From Orobanche coerulescens (taxonomy: Eukaryota > Streptophyta > Magnoliopsida > Lamiales > Orobanchaceae), in assembly GCA_033398695.1 (NCBI GenBank), contig CM065804.1, positions 36,781,501-36,845,500 on the forward strand: DNA of 64,000 nt, written 5' to 3'. Position numbers and translations under genes: made by a program. This document shows, in pieces, positions 1 to 12,172 of this stretch; within the stretch, counting starts at the first letter, position 1, and each line of letters opens with the position of its first letter. The notes below the pieces were generated by a model that ran no database searches, had not been told where the DNA came from, and saw only the letters and a program-made list of their open reading frames with translations.

Positions 1-604
1 AAGAGATAAAATCATTTCTTGGTGTACAATAAAGACTCCTACCTGCCCGTATAGTCAGCACTTCGAGGTTGACTTAGCAACTAAGCAAACAAGTCTAACT
101 TCTCTAATGACAAACTAAACATCACAGGCACATCTCCTACTGAACCCTTAAGTCATAGGTCCACGTATACTATCACAACCTTTCGATCCGTCATCGACTC
201 TCAAGTGAATACCGTGTCACTGAATCAAGTATGAGTCGTGTTCGAGTATACTGGTCCCACCAATATACTTATAACTATGCTATAAAGACATGCACATGTC
301 CTAGCATCAGTTATACAAGTCTTACTCAAAACTTAATTCCCAATTAAGTTTATCGACTTTCGAATGATTAACGTAAATAAACTTTAAACACTTCCAGTGC
401 ATTTTCTGTTATCCGATAATGAGAATGGAATGTTTGCTCTTATTTACATTGACTTCACTTCAATGTTTACGAAATCAAGAATGCATTTGAAATATAATAA
501 ACAGTGAGTGAATCATATTGCCTTTTATTGATAATTCCATAATTACATGTACAATGCCCCTTCTTTCTCATCCCTGAGTGGCATTCGAGGGTATATTCCT
601 AACA
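1..604 (-). repeat. 3' LTR of element C, cut by the window edge
   Basis: On the minus strand the repeat starts with TGTTAGGAATAT at 604 and runs to the window start. It aligns along its whole visible length with 46440-47058, the first part of the 5' LTR of the same element, with scattered substitutions and small indels. Only about one third of the 1.84-kb LTR lies in the window. The purine-rich stretch directly to its right (605-621 on the minus strand) is the expected polypurine tract. Confidence 0.88.
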
Positions 605-621
605 ATATCCTACTTGCACTC
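605..621 (-). other. Polypurine tract of element C
   Basis: On the minus strand the bases GCAAGTAGGATAT sit directly before the TGTTAGG start of the 3' LTR. This is the position and composition of a copia plus-strand primer. One pyrimidine interrupts the purine run, as expected in a decayed copy. Confidence 0.6.
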
Positions 622-984
622 AATGCCATACATCATTGTAATATCCTAGAATTTCGTTACGATTTTTCACATTATTTTATCTGAGTTTTACTGTACAGAG
701 TGGGACCGATACAGTATGGATAAATAATTTTGGGAACTGTGACAGACGTGCCAATATATCTATCGAGGCTATATTTAATTCTAGGATATTACATGCTTGA
801 TATGTTTTTCGATGTCGGATATACTGTATGAATATTTGTACAATTGTCGTACTTGGTCAACAGTTGTATTCGAGGTGTCGTGCAGTATCATATGAGAATG
901 ATATTGGGACGAGCATATGTATTCAGTATGTGCGTATACGTATTCAGTATATTGAGACCACAGACAGGAGCAGAAATGGCCAAG

Positions 985-1391
985 TATGAAAGCCAATATG
1001 TATGCTACGTAATGGAACTTACATACGTAACTTAGCAAGCTTAAAATACGTTAAATTGTGTACACAAAGTACGTTAAGAAGGGAATCAGACAGGATCGAG
1101 CTGTGGGAGGCAGGTGGACCTGGTATCGGTAGCTTTCGGCGGAGAACATGCATGGGTAAGTCAACTACGTATTACATACGCTATACAGGGTGTATTACGT
1201 ACGTAATATGAGCTTTTATTGTAGCAAGTCAACATACGTATTACATACGTTATGGAGAATGTGTTACGTACGTAAGGATGTGAATGAAATGAGACAGAAG
1301 CCTCTGGACCGTCATTACGTACGCTACCGAGTTCAGTTAGCGTACGTAAGAGAGTGTTACGTACGTTAACCTTGGTGTGTTACGTACGTAA
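985..1391 (+). repeat. U3 motif array of D' (TTACGTACGTAA type)
   Basis: About a dozen copies of a near-palindrome with consensus TTACGTACGTAA are scattered here, some with changes such as TACATACGTTA or TAGCGTACGTAA. Spacing is irregular (about 15 to 90 bp), so it is not a simple tandem repeat. The last copy ends 14 bp before a TATA box. The same kind of array sits at the matching place in the D LTRs. Confidence 0.75.
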
Positions 1392-1404
1392 CGAATTAGC
1401 AGTT

Positions 1405-1412
1405 TATAAAAG
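1405..1412 (+). promoter_or_regulatory. TATA box of the D' LTR
   Basis: TATAAAAG lies directly after the motif array and is followed by a C/T-rich stretch, as expected for the U3/R boundary of a plant LTR. Assignment rests on position and sequence only. Confidence 0.55.
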
Positions 1413-2974
1413 AGACACTCGTCATTTCATTTTCTTCATAACTCCACTTCATTTTTTCCCCTTCAACACTGAGAGAGGGAGTTTCAGTCCTTTTAAGTAG
1501 ATTATGAGCTTGGTATCATGGATTTGAGGCTTGGATATGAATATGTTAAAGATTCTTGAAGTGTTTGATGGTATTATTCATCTTCAAGAGGTATGTTGGA
1601 TAATCCCTCTCTTCTATTTTGGATTTTGATGTTGTTGTTGATGTCTTCCTCGTATAATTATGGTTATGGTGTTATGGTTATACTTCTTGATGATATATGA
1701 GGTGTATATTGAAGAAGATGATGATTATGATGAGTACATGTTTCGAGTGTTTATGTTTTAGACATGAACATGGAATGTTGATATTTAGAACAAGTGATGA
1801 TGATTATGGATGTTAAAGGACAAGTTATGTGAATGGTGATTTGATCTTCCGTATGGTCTTGATGATATACAAATCGTGATTATGAATTTGAGAAGAACAT
1901 TATCTCCTTTTGAGGATTGTTTAAATGTAAAACCCATCGGAATACGTCGTTTTATTGGTTACAAACATGATTATGGATTAATTCATGTTCTTGAAGAATT
2001 CTTGAGTTACATGTCGTGATTTTACGGAATTTGGAAAGATTACGGTTAATTTCGGTATATGGTTATCCGTGACGAAAACCGGTAATTGAATTTCTATGAG
2101 TTTACAAGGATAAGCCGTGATAATCCGTAAGTAAGATTCATGTCGGGATTTAGGATGTTGAGAAACTTGTTAGGATTGATTGATTACCGAATTGCAGCTT
2201 GTATTCGTATTGTTGAATTGTAATGGTTTGGTTTCGTATGATCGAGATATTGTTGAACGTTGAGTTGATTAGTTGACTATATCGATTGTTGATTGTTATC
2301 GAACATATTGTTAATTGATCATTGCACTGGGTTGTGTTAAGTGATCGTTGATGATTAACCGTTGTGCTACGATTGGAGTTGGAGGATGCATGAATCACCT
2401 TGGTCGGGGCTATGGAGCTTGTAGATGAAGACGATGGGATTGGTCACAACTTCATCGTATCGGTATCAAGGCAAGTTATGCTTGCTCAGTTCATAATGTT
2501 TAATGAATGATTTCGTTTTCATTTCATTTATGATTCATATAGCAATGGTATCATGGAATATGAATTGTCGGGATGATGGCATGCATATTATGGTTGGATT
2601 AAGATAAATCATAATGTATATGATTTTAAAGATGTCTAGTGAAAACGGAGATGTAAATTATATTTGGTCTATTGTGTGAGAGATTAAATATCAAGGCTAG
2701 TTATCATGCCGACATTGAACTTGAGGTGGTGGTTTGGTATTAGTAGTGTACTTCATTTTGGATTTTTCGGATAACTGTGTATTTGTTCAGGGATGTTGGT
2801 CGTGGAAAGGTTAGTGTCTCCAGCTTGAGGTAAATTAGTACTGCTAGAATATGATAATGATCCTGTTGCATTATTGCATGTGTGTGTTGATATTTCATGT
2901 GGTGAGTGTGCACCATTGTTTGTTACACTTTGTGATGTGCTCTTTCTTTGAGCTGTGATCTGTTGGGCCGATGT

Positions 2975-3172
2975 GTTAGGGGGGATAAGACCTAAATGGC
3001 ACCTATGTTCCGGGGTATTCCTGTTTGGATACTTTCGTGACCCATGGTTGTGACCTTGGGGTATTTTGTGATTGCATGAACTATGTTAGGGGATAAGACC
3101 TAAATGGCACCCACGATCCGGAGTATTCCTGTTAGATGCTTCCGTGACCCTTGGATGCGGCCTTGGGGTTTA
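2975..3172 (+). repeat. Two-copy imperfect repeat (about 105 bp) in D'
   Basis: Two successive units share GATAAGACCTAAATGGCACC, then a CCGG(A/G)GTATTCCTGTT block and a CGTGACCC...CCTTGGGGT block. They start near 2983 and 3092. This is LTR-internal and has no coding capacity. Confidence 0.7.
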
Positions 3173-3679
3173 TATGTTAATATTATATGCATTGTTGACC
3201 ATGCTATGAACGGTTGTCTGACGGAAATACGACATTGTGGTCGTATTGGTCTTTCATGATCGAGTTATCGTTGCTCACTTGGATAGTCTTCTGATCCTTG
3301 TTGGATATGCGTTTCTTCGAAATTTGTTGTCATGTTGTATCGTGGCATATCTCGAGTCAGATACGTTCTGATCATTCATGTGAAGGATTTTCGGGGCGGG
3401 CACGTGTATCATATGTTGGTTTCGACCTCATATTGAACCGTGCACACGAGACGTACTTCGTTAGGCTGATTAGGTACGAGAACAGACATGTATCTGATCA
3501 ATACCCGTGGTTGGCTTGTACACAGACACATTTCCGGATCGAGCATATTGTGACATCCATCTTGAGCCTTATTTATTGGTCGTTCACAGTCCTTGTATAA
3601 TTGGATCTGTTCGATAGTCGGGTTGTCTTAGAAATCCCGTATATATGATTTGTATATGGTTGACAATTTTATTCTCTCA

Positions 3680-4240
3680 TGTATCTGTCACCGTTGACCA
3701 CTTTATTAATCTCGTTTGTAGTTCACCCTGTCATTGGTAATCTCGTTCGTTATGGATCCTTATTGATTCTGTTTGGAAGTTTGCCTCACCGTTGTTATTA
3801 TCGGATGTTGGTCTTTCTTGATCTTGTTGGAGTTACCGTGTCGTCGGTATTCTCTGTAGTTGACCATTTATTGATCTTATTGGAGTTTATCGTACCGTTG
3901 GTATTCTTGGATTTTGATCCTTTATTGATCTCATTGGAGTTTACCGTGCCATTAGTATTCTTGGTTGTCGATCCTTTCTTGATCTTGTTGGAGTTACCGT
4001 GTCATCGGTATTCCCGGTAGGTGACCCTTTATTGCACTTATTGGAGTTTATCGTACCGTTGGAATTCTTAGCTGTCGATCCTTTATTGATCTTTTTGGAG
4101 TTTACCGTGTCGTTGGTATTCTTGGTTGTTTATCCTTCGTTGATCTTGTTGGAGTTACCACGTCATGGTATTCTCGTACGTGGTTGATCCTTTGTCGATC
4201 TTGTTTGGAGTTATCATGTCATTGATATTCCCGTTTTGAT
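3680..4240 (+). repeat. Degenerate tandem repeats of about 60 bp in D'
   Basis: Eight or so units each contain a CTTTATTGATCTTGTTGGAG-like block followed by a TTACCGTGTC(G/A)TTGGTATTC-like block. Units diverge from each other by several bases. Open frames across this stretch are a by-product of the repeat and show no protein family. D carries a different tandem repeat at the equivalent place. Confidence 0.75.
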
Positions 4241-5118
4241 GCATTGGTTGTTTATCATTAGTGATTGTGTGAGCATTCATGTTTTGTATTGATATCCGAG
4301 ACTTGCCATTGTCTCTAGACAGTTGATTTACAGATGTACCGTGTGATATCTGTTTTATCAGAATTGGGGGTCCGATTGTGCGATCCAGCGGACAGGATTG
4401 GTCATGGACAGATTACTCTGAATTTAAGATATGTTTATGTTTTAGGATCTTGGTATCATTTCGGATACAATACAGATGGTTATTTTCGAATTCATTTGTT
4501 ACTTGAGAATGCGATGTGTGAATTGAGGTAAGGGTTAAATTGATTGAGATTCCACGGATTGGTAAGGTTGCTACGGTAAAGTTAGACTAGAATTATTCTT
4601 ACCTTGTAATTACATTAATATGTAATTGTATATGATGATGTGATCGTTATCATTGTTGAACATTATGGCTGACCCCGTCGTGGGCTTTATCTTTTAGGTA
4701 CTCGGAGTTCGAGCTAGTAGCGGTCGTGGAGGGGTGAGATTTCCGGTGATACTGGATATGGCATGGTTATTGGCATTCGAGTGTTCTTTCTGGTTTTTAT
4801 AATTCCGCTGCAAATGTATTTAATTATGTCTCTATTCGCTGTGTGTGTTATTTCATAATGGCTTTCAATAATTATCCAACTCGTGCCTACTTTCTAAATG
4901 ACCTTTTGGCATCTTTGCCTTGTGCTTTCAAATGGTATTTTTTGACGGTAATTGAGAACAACGTTTTGAAAAATTATTTGAGTATTTGGAAAATATTACC
5001 GTCATCGGCCTTTTGGCATTTTTGAACATTTGCGAAATTGATTCTAGCCTTGTGGGTTCCAATGTGGGGCCTACGGCGCTGTAATATTCCCAGTCGGTTT
5101 TGGGGTGTTACACATCAT

Positions 5119-7260
5119 GGTATCAAATACCCATGTTCTTTAGATGTCTTTCCAAGACATCCTGAGATAACAGCTTAGTCAACGGGTCAGAGACATTGTC
5201 TTCTGAGTCTACTCTTTGCAACGAAACATATCCTTTTTCAACCATCTCTCGAACGATGTGATACTTTCTCTCTATATTCTTGGTGTTGTGGTGAGCCCTT
5301 GGCTCCTTGGCTTGGGTGACAGCTCCATCATTATCACAGAATAGTGATATAGGCAGCTCCACATTAGGCACCACTTGAAGTTCTTGCACAAACATCTGCA
5401 TCCAAAATGCTTCCTTGCTAGCCTCTGAGGCAGCTTGGTACTATGCTTGGCATGTGGAATCTGCAGTAGCGCATCGCTTGGAGATTCTTCAAGATACTGC
5501 TCCTCCATTGAGACTAAACAAATACCCAGATGTCGACTTAGAGTCATCCTTATCTCCTTGAAAAGTAGAATCGGTGAATCCAGCCACCTTCAATTCTCCA
5601 CCACCATAAGTAAGAACCAAATCTCTAGTTCTTCTCAAGTACTTAAGAATGTTCTTGACGACAGTCCAGTATTCCCTTCCAGGGTTTTCTTGAAAACGAC
5701 TTACCATATTAACAGCATAGTCTAAGTTTGGTCTCGTGCATAACATAGCGTACACGAGGCTACCCACTGTCGAGGCATAGGGCACCATACTCATCTCTCT
5801 TTTGTCTTCCTCACTTTGAGGACACATTTTCGTGGTGAGATGAATTCCATGTCGCATGGGAAGGAACCCTTTTTTAGATTCATCCATCTTGAATATTATC
5901 AGGATTTTATCTATATAGATGGCTTGGGAAATTCCTATCATTCTTCGCGGTCTATCTATGTAAAGACGAATCCCTAGAATATAAGAATCTTTCCCCAAGT
6001 CTTTCATAGAGAATGTTTTAGAAAGCCAAGATTTCACAATGTTGAGCATTCCTACGTTATTTCCTATAACTAGAATATCATCTACATATAGTACTAAGAA
6101 CGCAATGTTGCTCCCACTGACCTTTTTGTAAACACATGGATCCTCCTCGTTTTGCACAAAGTCAAAGTCCTTGACTGCTTCGTCAAATCAAAGGTTCCAA
6201 CTCCGAGAAGCTTACTTCAGCCCATAAATGGCTTGTTGCAGCTTACACACCTTATTAATATTAGCTTTGGACACAAAACCCTTAGGCTGTTTCATACAGA
6301 TTTTCTCCTCGAGGTATCCATTTATAAACGCCATTTTGACGTCCATTTGCCATTTTTCATAATCATAATAGGGAGAAATGGCAAGTATCATGCGAATCGA
6401 CTTGATCCTAGCTACGGGTGAGAAGGTATCATGATAATTGATCCCTTCCCTTTGGGTATAACCCTTTGCCACAAGCCTGGCCTTATAGACGTCAACCTTG
6501 CCATCCCCATCAGTCTTTCTCTTATAGATCCATTTACTTCCAATAGGCTTCATGCCAGTTGGTAGATCTACTCGAGTCCAGACCTGATTGGCATGCATCA
6601 AGTCTATCTCAGCTTTCATTACTTCTTGCCATTTATCGGAGTCCATATCCACTATCGCTTGGTCATTGGTGACAGGTTCGTCCTCATGGCTATCAAGTGC
6701 ATCGTGGAGACCCAGTTCCTCGCCATGTGTATAGCCATACCTCTTAGGTAACTGAGACACCCTATCAGACCTTCGGAGTGGAGGTTGTGTTACAATAGGT
6801 TTGGTTCGTGATCCCTGATCAGATGTCTCCTTAGCACTTTCATTATGCTCTTCCAAAGAGATATTTCCACCCGATCCACCTTCCTGAATGAACTCATCCT
6901 CAAGGAAGTGCGCTTGTAAAGCCACAACGACCCTATGGTCTTCTGGCATGTAGAATAGATAAGCAATCGGGTCCTCTGGGTATCCAATGAAACGTCCCTT
7001 GACGGACCTCGCTTCCAGTTTGTCCACCTTAGCCTTCTTGACAAAGGTTGGACATCCCAAAATCCTTATGTGATGAAGACTTGGTTTCTTATCCTTCCAC
7101 ATCTCATGCAGACTGACAGGAATGGATTTGGAAGGACATCTATTAAGGATATAGGCAGCGGTAAGTAAGGCGTACCCCTATAGGTAAATTGGTAAATTAG
7201 TGTAATTAAACATGGAGCGGACCATGTCCAACAAAGTCCGATTTCTCCTTTCTGAAACAC
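5119..7260 (-). pseudogene. Element C pol, 3' half: integrase C-end, reverse transcriptase, RNase H
   Basis: Minus-strand translation gives, in order, the end of integrase (NGVSERRNRTLLDM near 7240), a variable linker ending PLRRSDRVSQLPKRYG, the copia reverse transcriptase (QVWTRVDLP, KARLVAKGYTQ, WQMDVKMAFINGYLEE), its catalytic YVDD near 6080, and RNase H (STSGYLF, LFCDNDGA, and the C-end DPLTKLL...HLKNMGI). This would copy the element RNA into DNA inside virus-like particles. It is dead: a TAG interrupts the integrase end near 7170, stops and a frame change lie around 6160-6215, and RNase H is broken around 5400-5490. The stop at the far end lies just right of the D' insertion, so D' did not cut the frame itself. 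Confidence 0.88.
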
Positions 7261-8160
7261 CATTTAACTGTAGGGTTCCTGGCGGCGTGAATTGTGAAAC
7301 TATTCCATGTTACTTAAGAAACTCATCAAACTATGTGCTCATATATTCGCCACATCGGTCCGACCGAAGTGCTTTGATATGACATCCAGTCTGTTTTTCA
7401 ACTAGGGCCTTAAACTCCTTGAATTTAGTAAAGGCTTCAGATTTATGTTTCATCAAGTACACAATCCCATACCTCGTATGATCATATGTGAATGTTATGA
7501 AATATTGATATCCATCTCGGGTTGCTTCCAAAGCACCACAAACATCGGTATGTACCAACCCAAGTTTTTCAGCAGCCCTTTCAAATGTCCCTGTGAAGGG
7601 GGACTTAGTCATCTTGCCTCTAAGGCAGTATTCACAAGTTGGATAGGGTTCTACACCCAATGGACTTAAAATTCCATCTTTCTCCATTTTGTGAACCTTG
7701 GTCTGACCAACATGACCATGTCTGAGGTGCCACTTAAGAGCTTGATTAGTATCTTGCCTGCCACATTTCCTAGTTATAGTGTTCACTGCTGATTTATTTT
7801 GTAAGTCCAGATTATATAAACCATTCAACAATGTAGCTGCGCCAACCAATTTATTTTGAAAATAAATTTTACAACTACCATTGCCAATAAAGAAAGAAAA
7901 TCCTTGTTGGTCCAAGACTGGAATGGATACAATGTTTTTATGCCCCTTGGGCAAAACAAGTACTTCATATAATGTCAAAATAAAACCAGATTCTACACCC
8001 AGTAGGAGTGATCCAATATCGGTTGCCTCGACACTTTGTCCGCTTCCGAAAGTGATCATCACTTCCCCATCTTCAAGTTGCCTACTTCGTTCCAAATCCT
8101 AATTCATAGTACAAATATGAGAAGTAGCTCCTTAATCCAGAATCCATGAAGCAGAATATA
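7261..8160 (-). pseudogene. Element C pol, 5' half: protease remnant, GAG-pre-integrase, integrase core
   Basis: The minus strand encodes a long clean stretch at 7331-8095. It contains the end of protease (LPKGHKNIVSIPVLDQQGFS), the HHCC zinc site of the pre-integrase/integrase region (W-H-L-R-H-G-H ... C-E-Y-C), and the integrase core with the first catalytic Asp in LVHTDVCGALE and a downstream SDRCGEY block. The protease active site just upstream is lost: the Thr/Ser codon of the D-(T/S)-G triad is a TAA stop at 8131-8133 before GATSHIC, and a second stop lies at 8099-8101. So this copy could not process its own Gag-Pol. A frame change separates it from the RT half near 7290. Confidence 0.85.
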
Positions 8161-8961
8161 CAGTAGCAGAACAATTGGTTTCAAAAACAAAAAGTTCCGT
8201 ACCTGATGCACCATTAATCTTGGGACAAGTCCTATGCCAGTGGCCCAGCTCACCGCATTCAAGACATTTGTCCATAGGTTTTGGATCGCATACCTTCTGA
8301 ACCTTTTGGGCCTTGCCCTTGCCTTTCTGTACCCCTTTCTTGGGTTTATACTTCTCGTATGTCTTTTTTTTTTCTTGTTCTTGGACCTCCGAGGCCCAGA
8401 AGAAATTACAAGAGCAGCCTCCCTCGGATTAGTCTTCATGTTAGATTGTGTCGTCACCAGTTCATTCATTAACCCAGCTAATGTGCATGAAATCTCATTA
8501 CAGTTGAAATTCATTACAAACTGCATGAAGGAGTCAGGCAGATATTGAAGGATGAGATCAATCTGAATGGATAAATCCATATGAGAGTTGAGCACATCGA
8601 TCCTCTCAATCATAGATATCATCTTGAGGACGTGGTCTCCCACTTTCTCCCCTTCCTTCATCCTAGCACTAAATAACTGCTTCGATATCTCATATCTAGC
8701 AGTCCTACTGTGCTCTCCATAAAGCTTGGTCAAGTGTACGAGAATCTGCCTAGCAGAAGTCATTTTCTCGTGCGCTCTCTGCAGCTCATTAGTCATTGAA
8801 CCCATCATAAAGCCACGGACCAACACGTCATCCTTGTCCCATTTTTCATGGACATCAATCTCTTCCTGATTACCCCTAGTCCGTACTGGAGTCGGTGGAA
8901 TGTCTGCCTCCAAGACGTATCCTAGAGACTCCATATTGAGTACAATCATCAGATTATGCAA
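8161..8961 (-). pseudogene. Element C gag with CCHC zinc knuckle
   Basis: The minus-strand frame starting near 8961 reads ESLGYVLE ... WDKDDVLVRGFMMGSM ... YEISKQLFSARMKEGEKVG ... LPDSFMQFVMNFN, which is the UBN2-type Gag domain of copia elements and would form the virus-like particle. The zinc knuckle (C-L-E-C-G-E-L-G-H-W-H-R-T-C, about 8224-8265) is in a different frame from the main Gag domain. The switch lies next to a run of ten T at 8364-8373, so a homopolymer length change is the likely break. The frame upstream of 8961 is not clear and the true start may be a little further right. Confidence 0.82.
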
Positions 8962-10693
8962 CAGTCAACAAAGTTGGGGCCAGTTAGGATATTCTTTTCA
9001 AGTAATATTGCAAGTAGGTTCTTAGCTATTTTAGAGAGATATAGTTTCGATACTCTGCATTGATATAGACAAGACTGAATTAGTGACTTGTTATATTATG
9101 ACTGAGTATAGAATTTAAGGGCTTGTATAATTCTTATCTCGGCTCCCACTGATTTTATCGGAATTACACACGCCCATGTTATAACCCGAAAGTCATAGTA
9201 AGATCGACTTCTTAGTGATGATCGAGTTCTTTACAAATTTAACAGACGCAACCTGTCAGGTTTCTTGCCTATTAATTTCTGTAAAGTGGTGTCCAACACC
9301 AACCCGTCCAACGGATGATTCGATCTTCTTTTACCCCTAGTCTTCATGCCCTCAGCCTATCAGGTTTCTTGGCAATCCAGACTATCTAAGTTGTTGACCA
9401 TCAACGTCTATCAGTTTGACTATTGAATCTCACCCGGCAACCTATCAGGTTTAGGGTCGAAATTTATCACCAACTGAAGGCATCTAATGTACTCAAGAAA
9501 TTTTCAATCTCTACCAAATGTACTACCCCAATAACTCGGAAGCATAGCACACCAGCTCGGGAATCAATTTTCTACGAGTTTGATGGAGGGTAGGAAACCT
9601 CGTAACCTTTTTCAAACTTAGTCTGTTTGTTGTCGGGAGAATTTCGTGATTAATGTTATACTTTGCCCATTAATTCATTTATAAGCGCGTTTGAGTTTGT
9701 CAATCATTCAAAATGAAAAACAGTAAATAGCAACCTAGTTACTACCAACATATGGCTCATGGACTTTTTCCTAAGTACTGTGCCAAGCGAATGACCCAAT
9801 AAAGAAAAAAAATATAGTCTTCGATTCTTCGTCTTCTCGGTCGATTGTCTTCGGTCTTCGTCATATCCAAATAAATAATTACATCATTGAAAATGCATCC
9901 TATTATACAAATTTTCTAGTAAAAATAAATAGGCTCAAAACGGCCTTTACAACCCAATCGAATTGGACAAATCAAAACTAAGTCCACGAGCTATATCACC
10001 ATCACATAAGGATTCCACACAACATATAACAGTAGTGAAATTAAATAATTAATTTAATATATTAACCCAATTAATCTAAGAAATTAATCTATTCAATTTC
10101 TACAATATTAATCCAATTAATATTTAGTGGCATTAAAATTAAATAATCAATTAATATATTAATCCAATCAATATAAAATTAATCTTTTCAATTCAACGGT
10201 ATTAATCCAATTAATACACATAATCGTCATTTCAATTCGTTCGAAGTAATCCGGCCAAAAATAATATTCTCGTTCAATTAATTTCCCTTAACTCAAAAAA
10301 TATTCCAAATATTGATTTAGTCAAATTAAATCCAATTTAAATTTCGGGTAATAATTATAAAGAAATATAAACTTAAAACAGAGTCCCGGACTATCCGGTA
10401 TAAGGCCAAGCCCACGGCCCGATTCAAAATCGGGCCAAAAACCCAAGAGTTAGCATGGCCGAGCCATGCTCGGCAAACTGGCCGAGACCCTCTTGGTAGC
10501 CTGGGCAGACGGCCCAGGCAGTGCTGCCGGCAGCCCCTTTTCCTTATTTTTTTTTGGCTCGTTTCCAAAAACGTGATATTACAACGAACAATTTAAAACT
10601 CTGCGATTATAACATTAATGATTCTAAATCATAAACATCATCCAATACCATTCAAAATGCACAAATAATCGTATATACGGTATCATTGACCTT
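8962..10693 (-). other. Untranslated leader of element C
   Basis: This 1.7-kb stretch between gag and the primer-binding site has no credible reading frame. It includes an A/T-rich part (about 10040-10220) with repeated TTAATCCAATTAAT-like words, and a short GC-rich part at 10380-10550. Nothing else is recognised. It is long for a copia leader and may hide an older, unrecognised insertion. Confidence 0.6.
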
Positions 10694-10705
10694 GCTCCGA
10701 TACCA
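10694..10705 (-). other. Primer-binding site of element C (initiator tRNA-Met type)
   Basis: On the minus strand TGGTATCGGAGC lies two bases after the LTR end CCCAACA. It matches the copia primer site TGGTATCAGAGC with one change. Confidence 0.8.
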
Positions 10706-10706
10706 C

Positions 10707-11231
10707 TGTTGGGATTCCGGAAACAAAAACGAATATGCAGCAGAATAATAATAAAGAATCCCAAACAGGATCGATCAAGTAACGTATATACGAAAAGAAA
10801 TAACGAAGATAAAAGGATCAAAGTCCCATACCCTTGAAGCCTTTGATAATATCTTCGTAAGTTGATTATGATCACGAACTCGAGCACGAGCACGAAATTC
10901 CTTCGTCACCAACACTGAAAATACGATGCCTCTATGTCACCACGCGTCAAAAGTTGCCTGGAAAAATCTACAAGACTCCATTCTCCAAGAACACGGCTAG
11001 GGAAACTCGTAGGAATTTTTTCTCTCTTTATTTCTTATATTTTTCTCACCTCCAAGATGAAGAATTGAACAAAGAATCTGAAATACACACACAATGGAAG
11101 GTGTTGTGTGTTTTTATCTTGGTTGGTTGATTGGTGTTATATGTATAATATATACATTATTATATCAACTCATGTGATCCCACCATATAACATGCATTTG
11201 GCAACATTAGTTGAACCAATCATGGTGGGGT
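10707..11231 (-). repeat. 5' LTR of element C, inner segment
   Basis: On the minus strand this segment ends with CCGGAATCCCAACA at 10707, directly before the primer-binding site. At 11227-11231 it holds the left copy of the GGGGT target duplication made by element A. The LTR continues at 33986 beyond element A. Confidence 0.82.
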
Positions 11232-11324
11232 TGTTGACTCAAAGTATTTTGATGATGATTATATTTAGAACAGTTAAACAAAATCTATCTCAACGATCTG
11301 GTTCATTGAAGCAAAAACTTGTTC

Positions 11325-12124
11325 CTAGCGCATGCTACATGATGCATAGTAGCGCATGATATCGAGGGTACTAAGCAGCCAGGCAAGTCACCTGCAGTCA
11401 AGTTGGACCTACCTGATTGATAGCGCACGCAAAGTCTATATTATCAATGCACGCTAAGTTGCCAAACTTAGTGCACGCTAACATCTCTCTAGCGCACGCT
11501 ATCACGCCCCACTCAAACAAGGCAGAGAGACAGTGAGGTCTGCACAGAAAAAGGATATCATTTGCGCACGCTACGGAAGTAGAATTACGCACGCTATTTA
11601 GAAGTCTTAGCGCACGTTACATGACAAATCTTGTGCACGCTACCGGAAAACATATTGGAAGTCCAGTAGCCTCTGGACTAAAACAAGGAAGCTTTTACGT
11701 ATATTATACAAGCTAACATATATTATCTGGAAAATATGTAGCGCACGCTACAAAACACTTGTTAGCGCATGCTAAGCGTTCGAATCCCTACCATTTAACA
11801 TTTTATCCGTTGGAATGCAGAGGTCAAAAAGGAGATACGGAAAATCTGGAAAGCTAATATTAAATAATACTAGCGCGCGCTAAGTATAAAGTACTAGCGC
11901 ACACTAAGTACAATTTTATCCATTGGAAAAGAGACGTTGGGGAGACAAAGCGACATGATTCAAAGTCAAAAGTGAAGACATGTTGACCAACGTTAACGCA
12001 CGCTACGAGAGACTGTCCAGCGCACGCTAGACATGTATTTTACTGTTGGTACAGTGTAATGACCGTTCAGATCAGTCAAGTCAAAGCCCGATAACGCACG
12101 CTATGAAGAATTATTAGCGCATGC
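11325..12124 (+). repeat. U3 motif array of A (TAGCGCACGCTA type)
   Basis: I count about 18 copies of a 12-bp near-palindrome with consensus TAGCGCACGCTA, scattered at irregular intervals. Examples lie near 11490, 11562, 11738, 11763, 11994, 12018, 12092 and 12115. Variant copies carry CATGCTA, GTGCACG or AACGCACG. The 3' LTR has the same array at 32568-33350. Confidence 0.85.
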
Positions 12125-12164
12125 TAATAATACATTTTTCAGCATATGAAGAAGGACTTGACAC

Positions 12165-12172
12165 TATAAATA
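12165..12172 (+). promoter_or_regulatory. TATA box of the A 5' LTR
   Basis: TATAAATA lies about 40 bp after the last motif copy. The same box is kept in the 3' LTR at 33388-33395. This marks the likely U3 promoter. Confidence 0.65.

Larger units (their letters stand above)
637..5112 (+). mobile_element. D': 4.48-kb solo LTR of a Ty3/gypsy (chromovirus-like) family
   Basis: The unit starts TGTAATATCC and ends GTGTTACA, and is flanked by CATCAT on both sides (631-636 and 5113-5118), so it is one complete insertion. It resembles both LTRs of element D (34415-38180 and 41965-46168, minus strand). Shared features are the TGTAATAT start, the array of ACGTACGT-type motifs, short tandem repeats near the middle, the same sequence around 3530, and a closing stretch with a TACGGCRCTGTAATA block. 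There is no primer-binding site, gag or pol inside, so recombination between two LTRs has probably left a solo LTR. It interrupts element C between the pol stop codon and the polypurine tract. Confidence 0.78.

Noticed and set aside
3679..4187. Val/Leu-rich frames that look like membrane proteins
   Set aside because: They are produced by a 60-bp tandem repeat in a solo LTR.
637..5112. Ogre/Retand origin of the giant LTRs
   Set aside because: The related element D has an initiator-Met-type primer site, a chromovirus-like 3' end (GGGGACGAAACTC then the purine tract) and a chromovirus-like Gag, which do not fit Ogre.
11325..12124. Repeated 12-bp motif resembling a CRISPR-like array
   Set aside because: Spacing is irregular, the motif is short and palindromic, and it sits in the U3 of a plant LTR; no cas genes or prokaryotic features exist.
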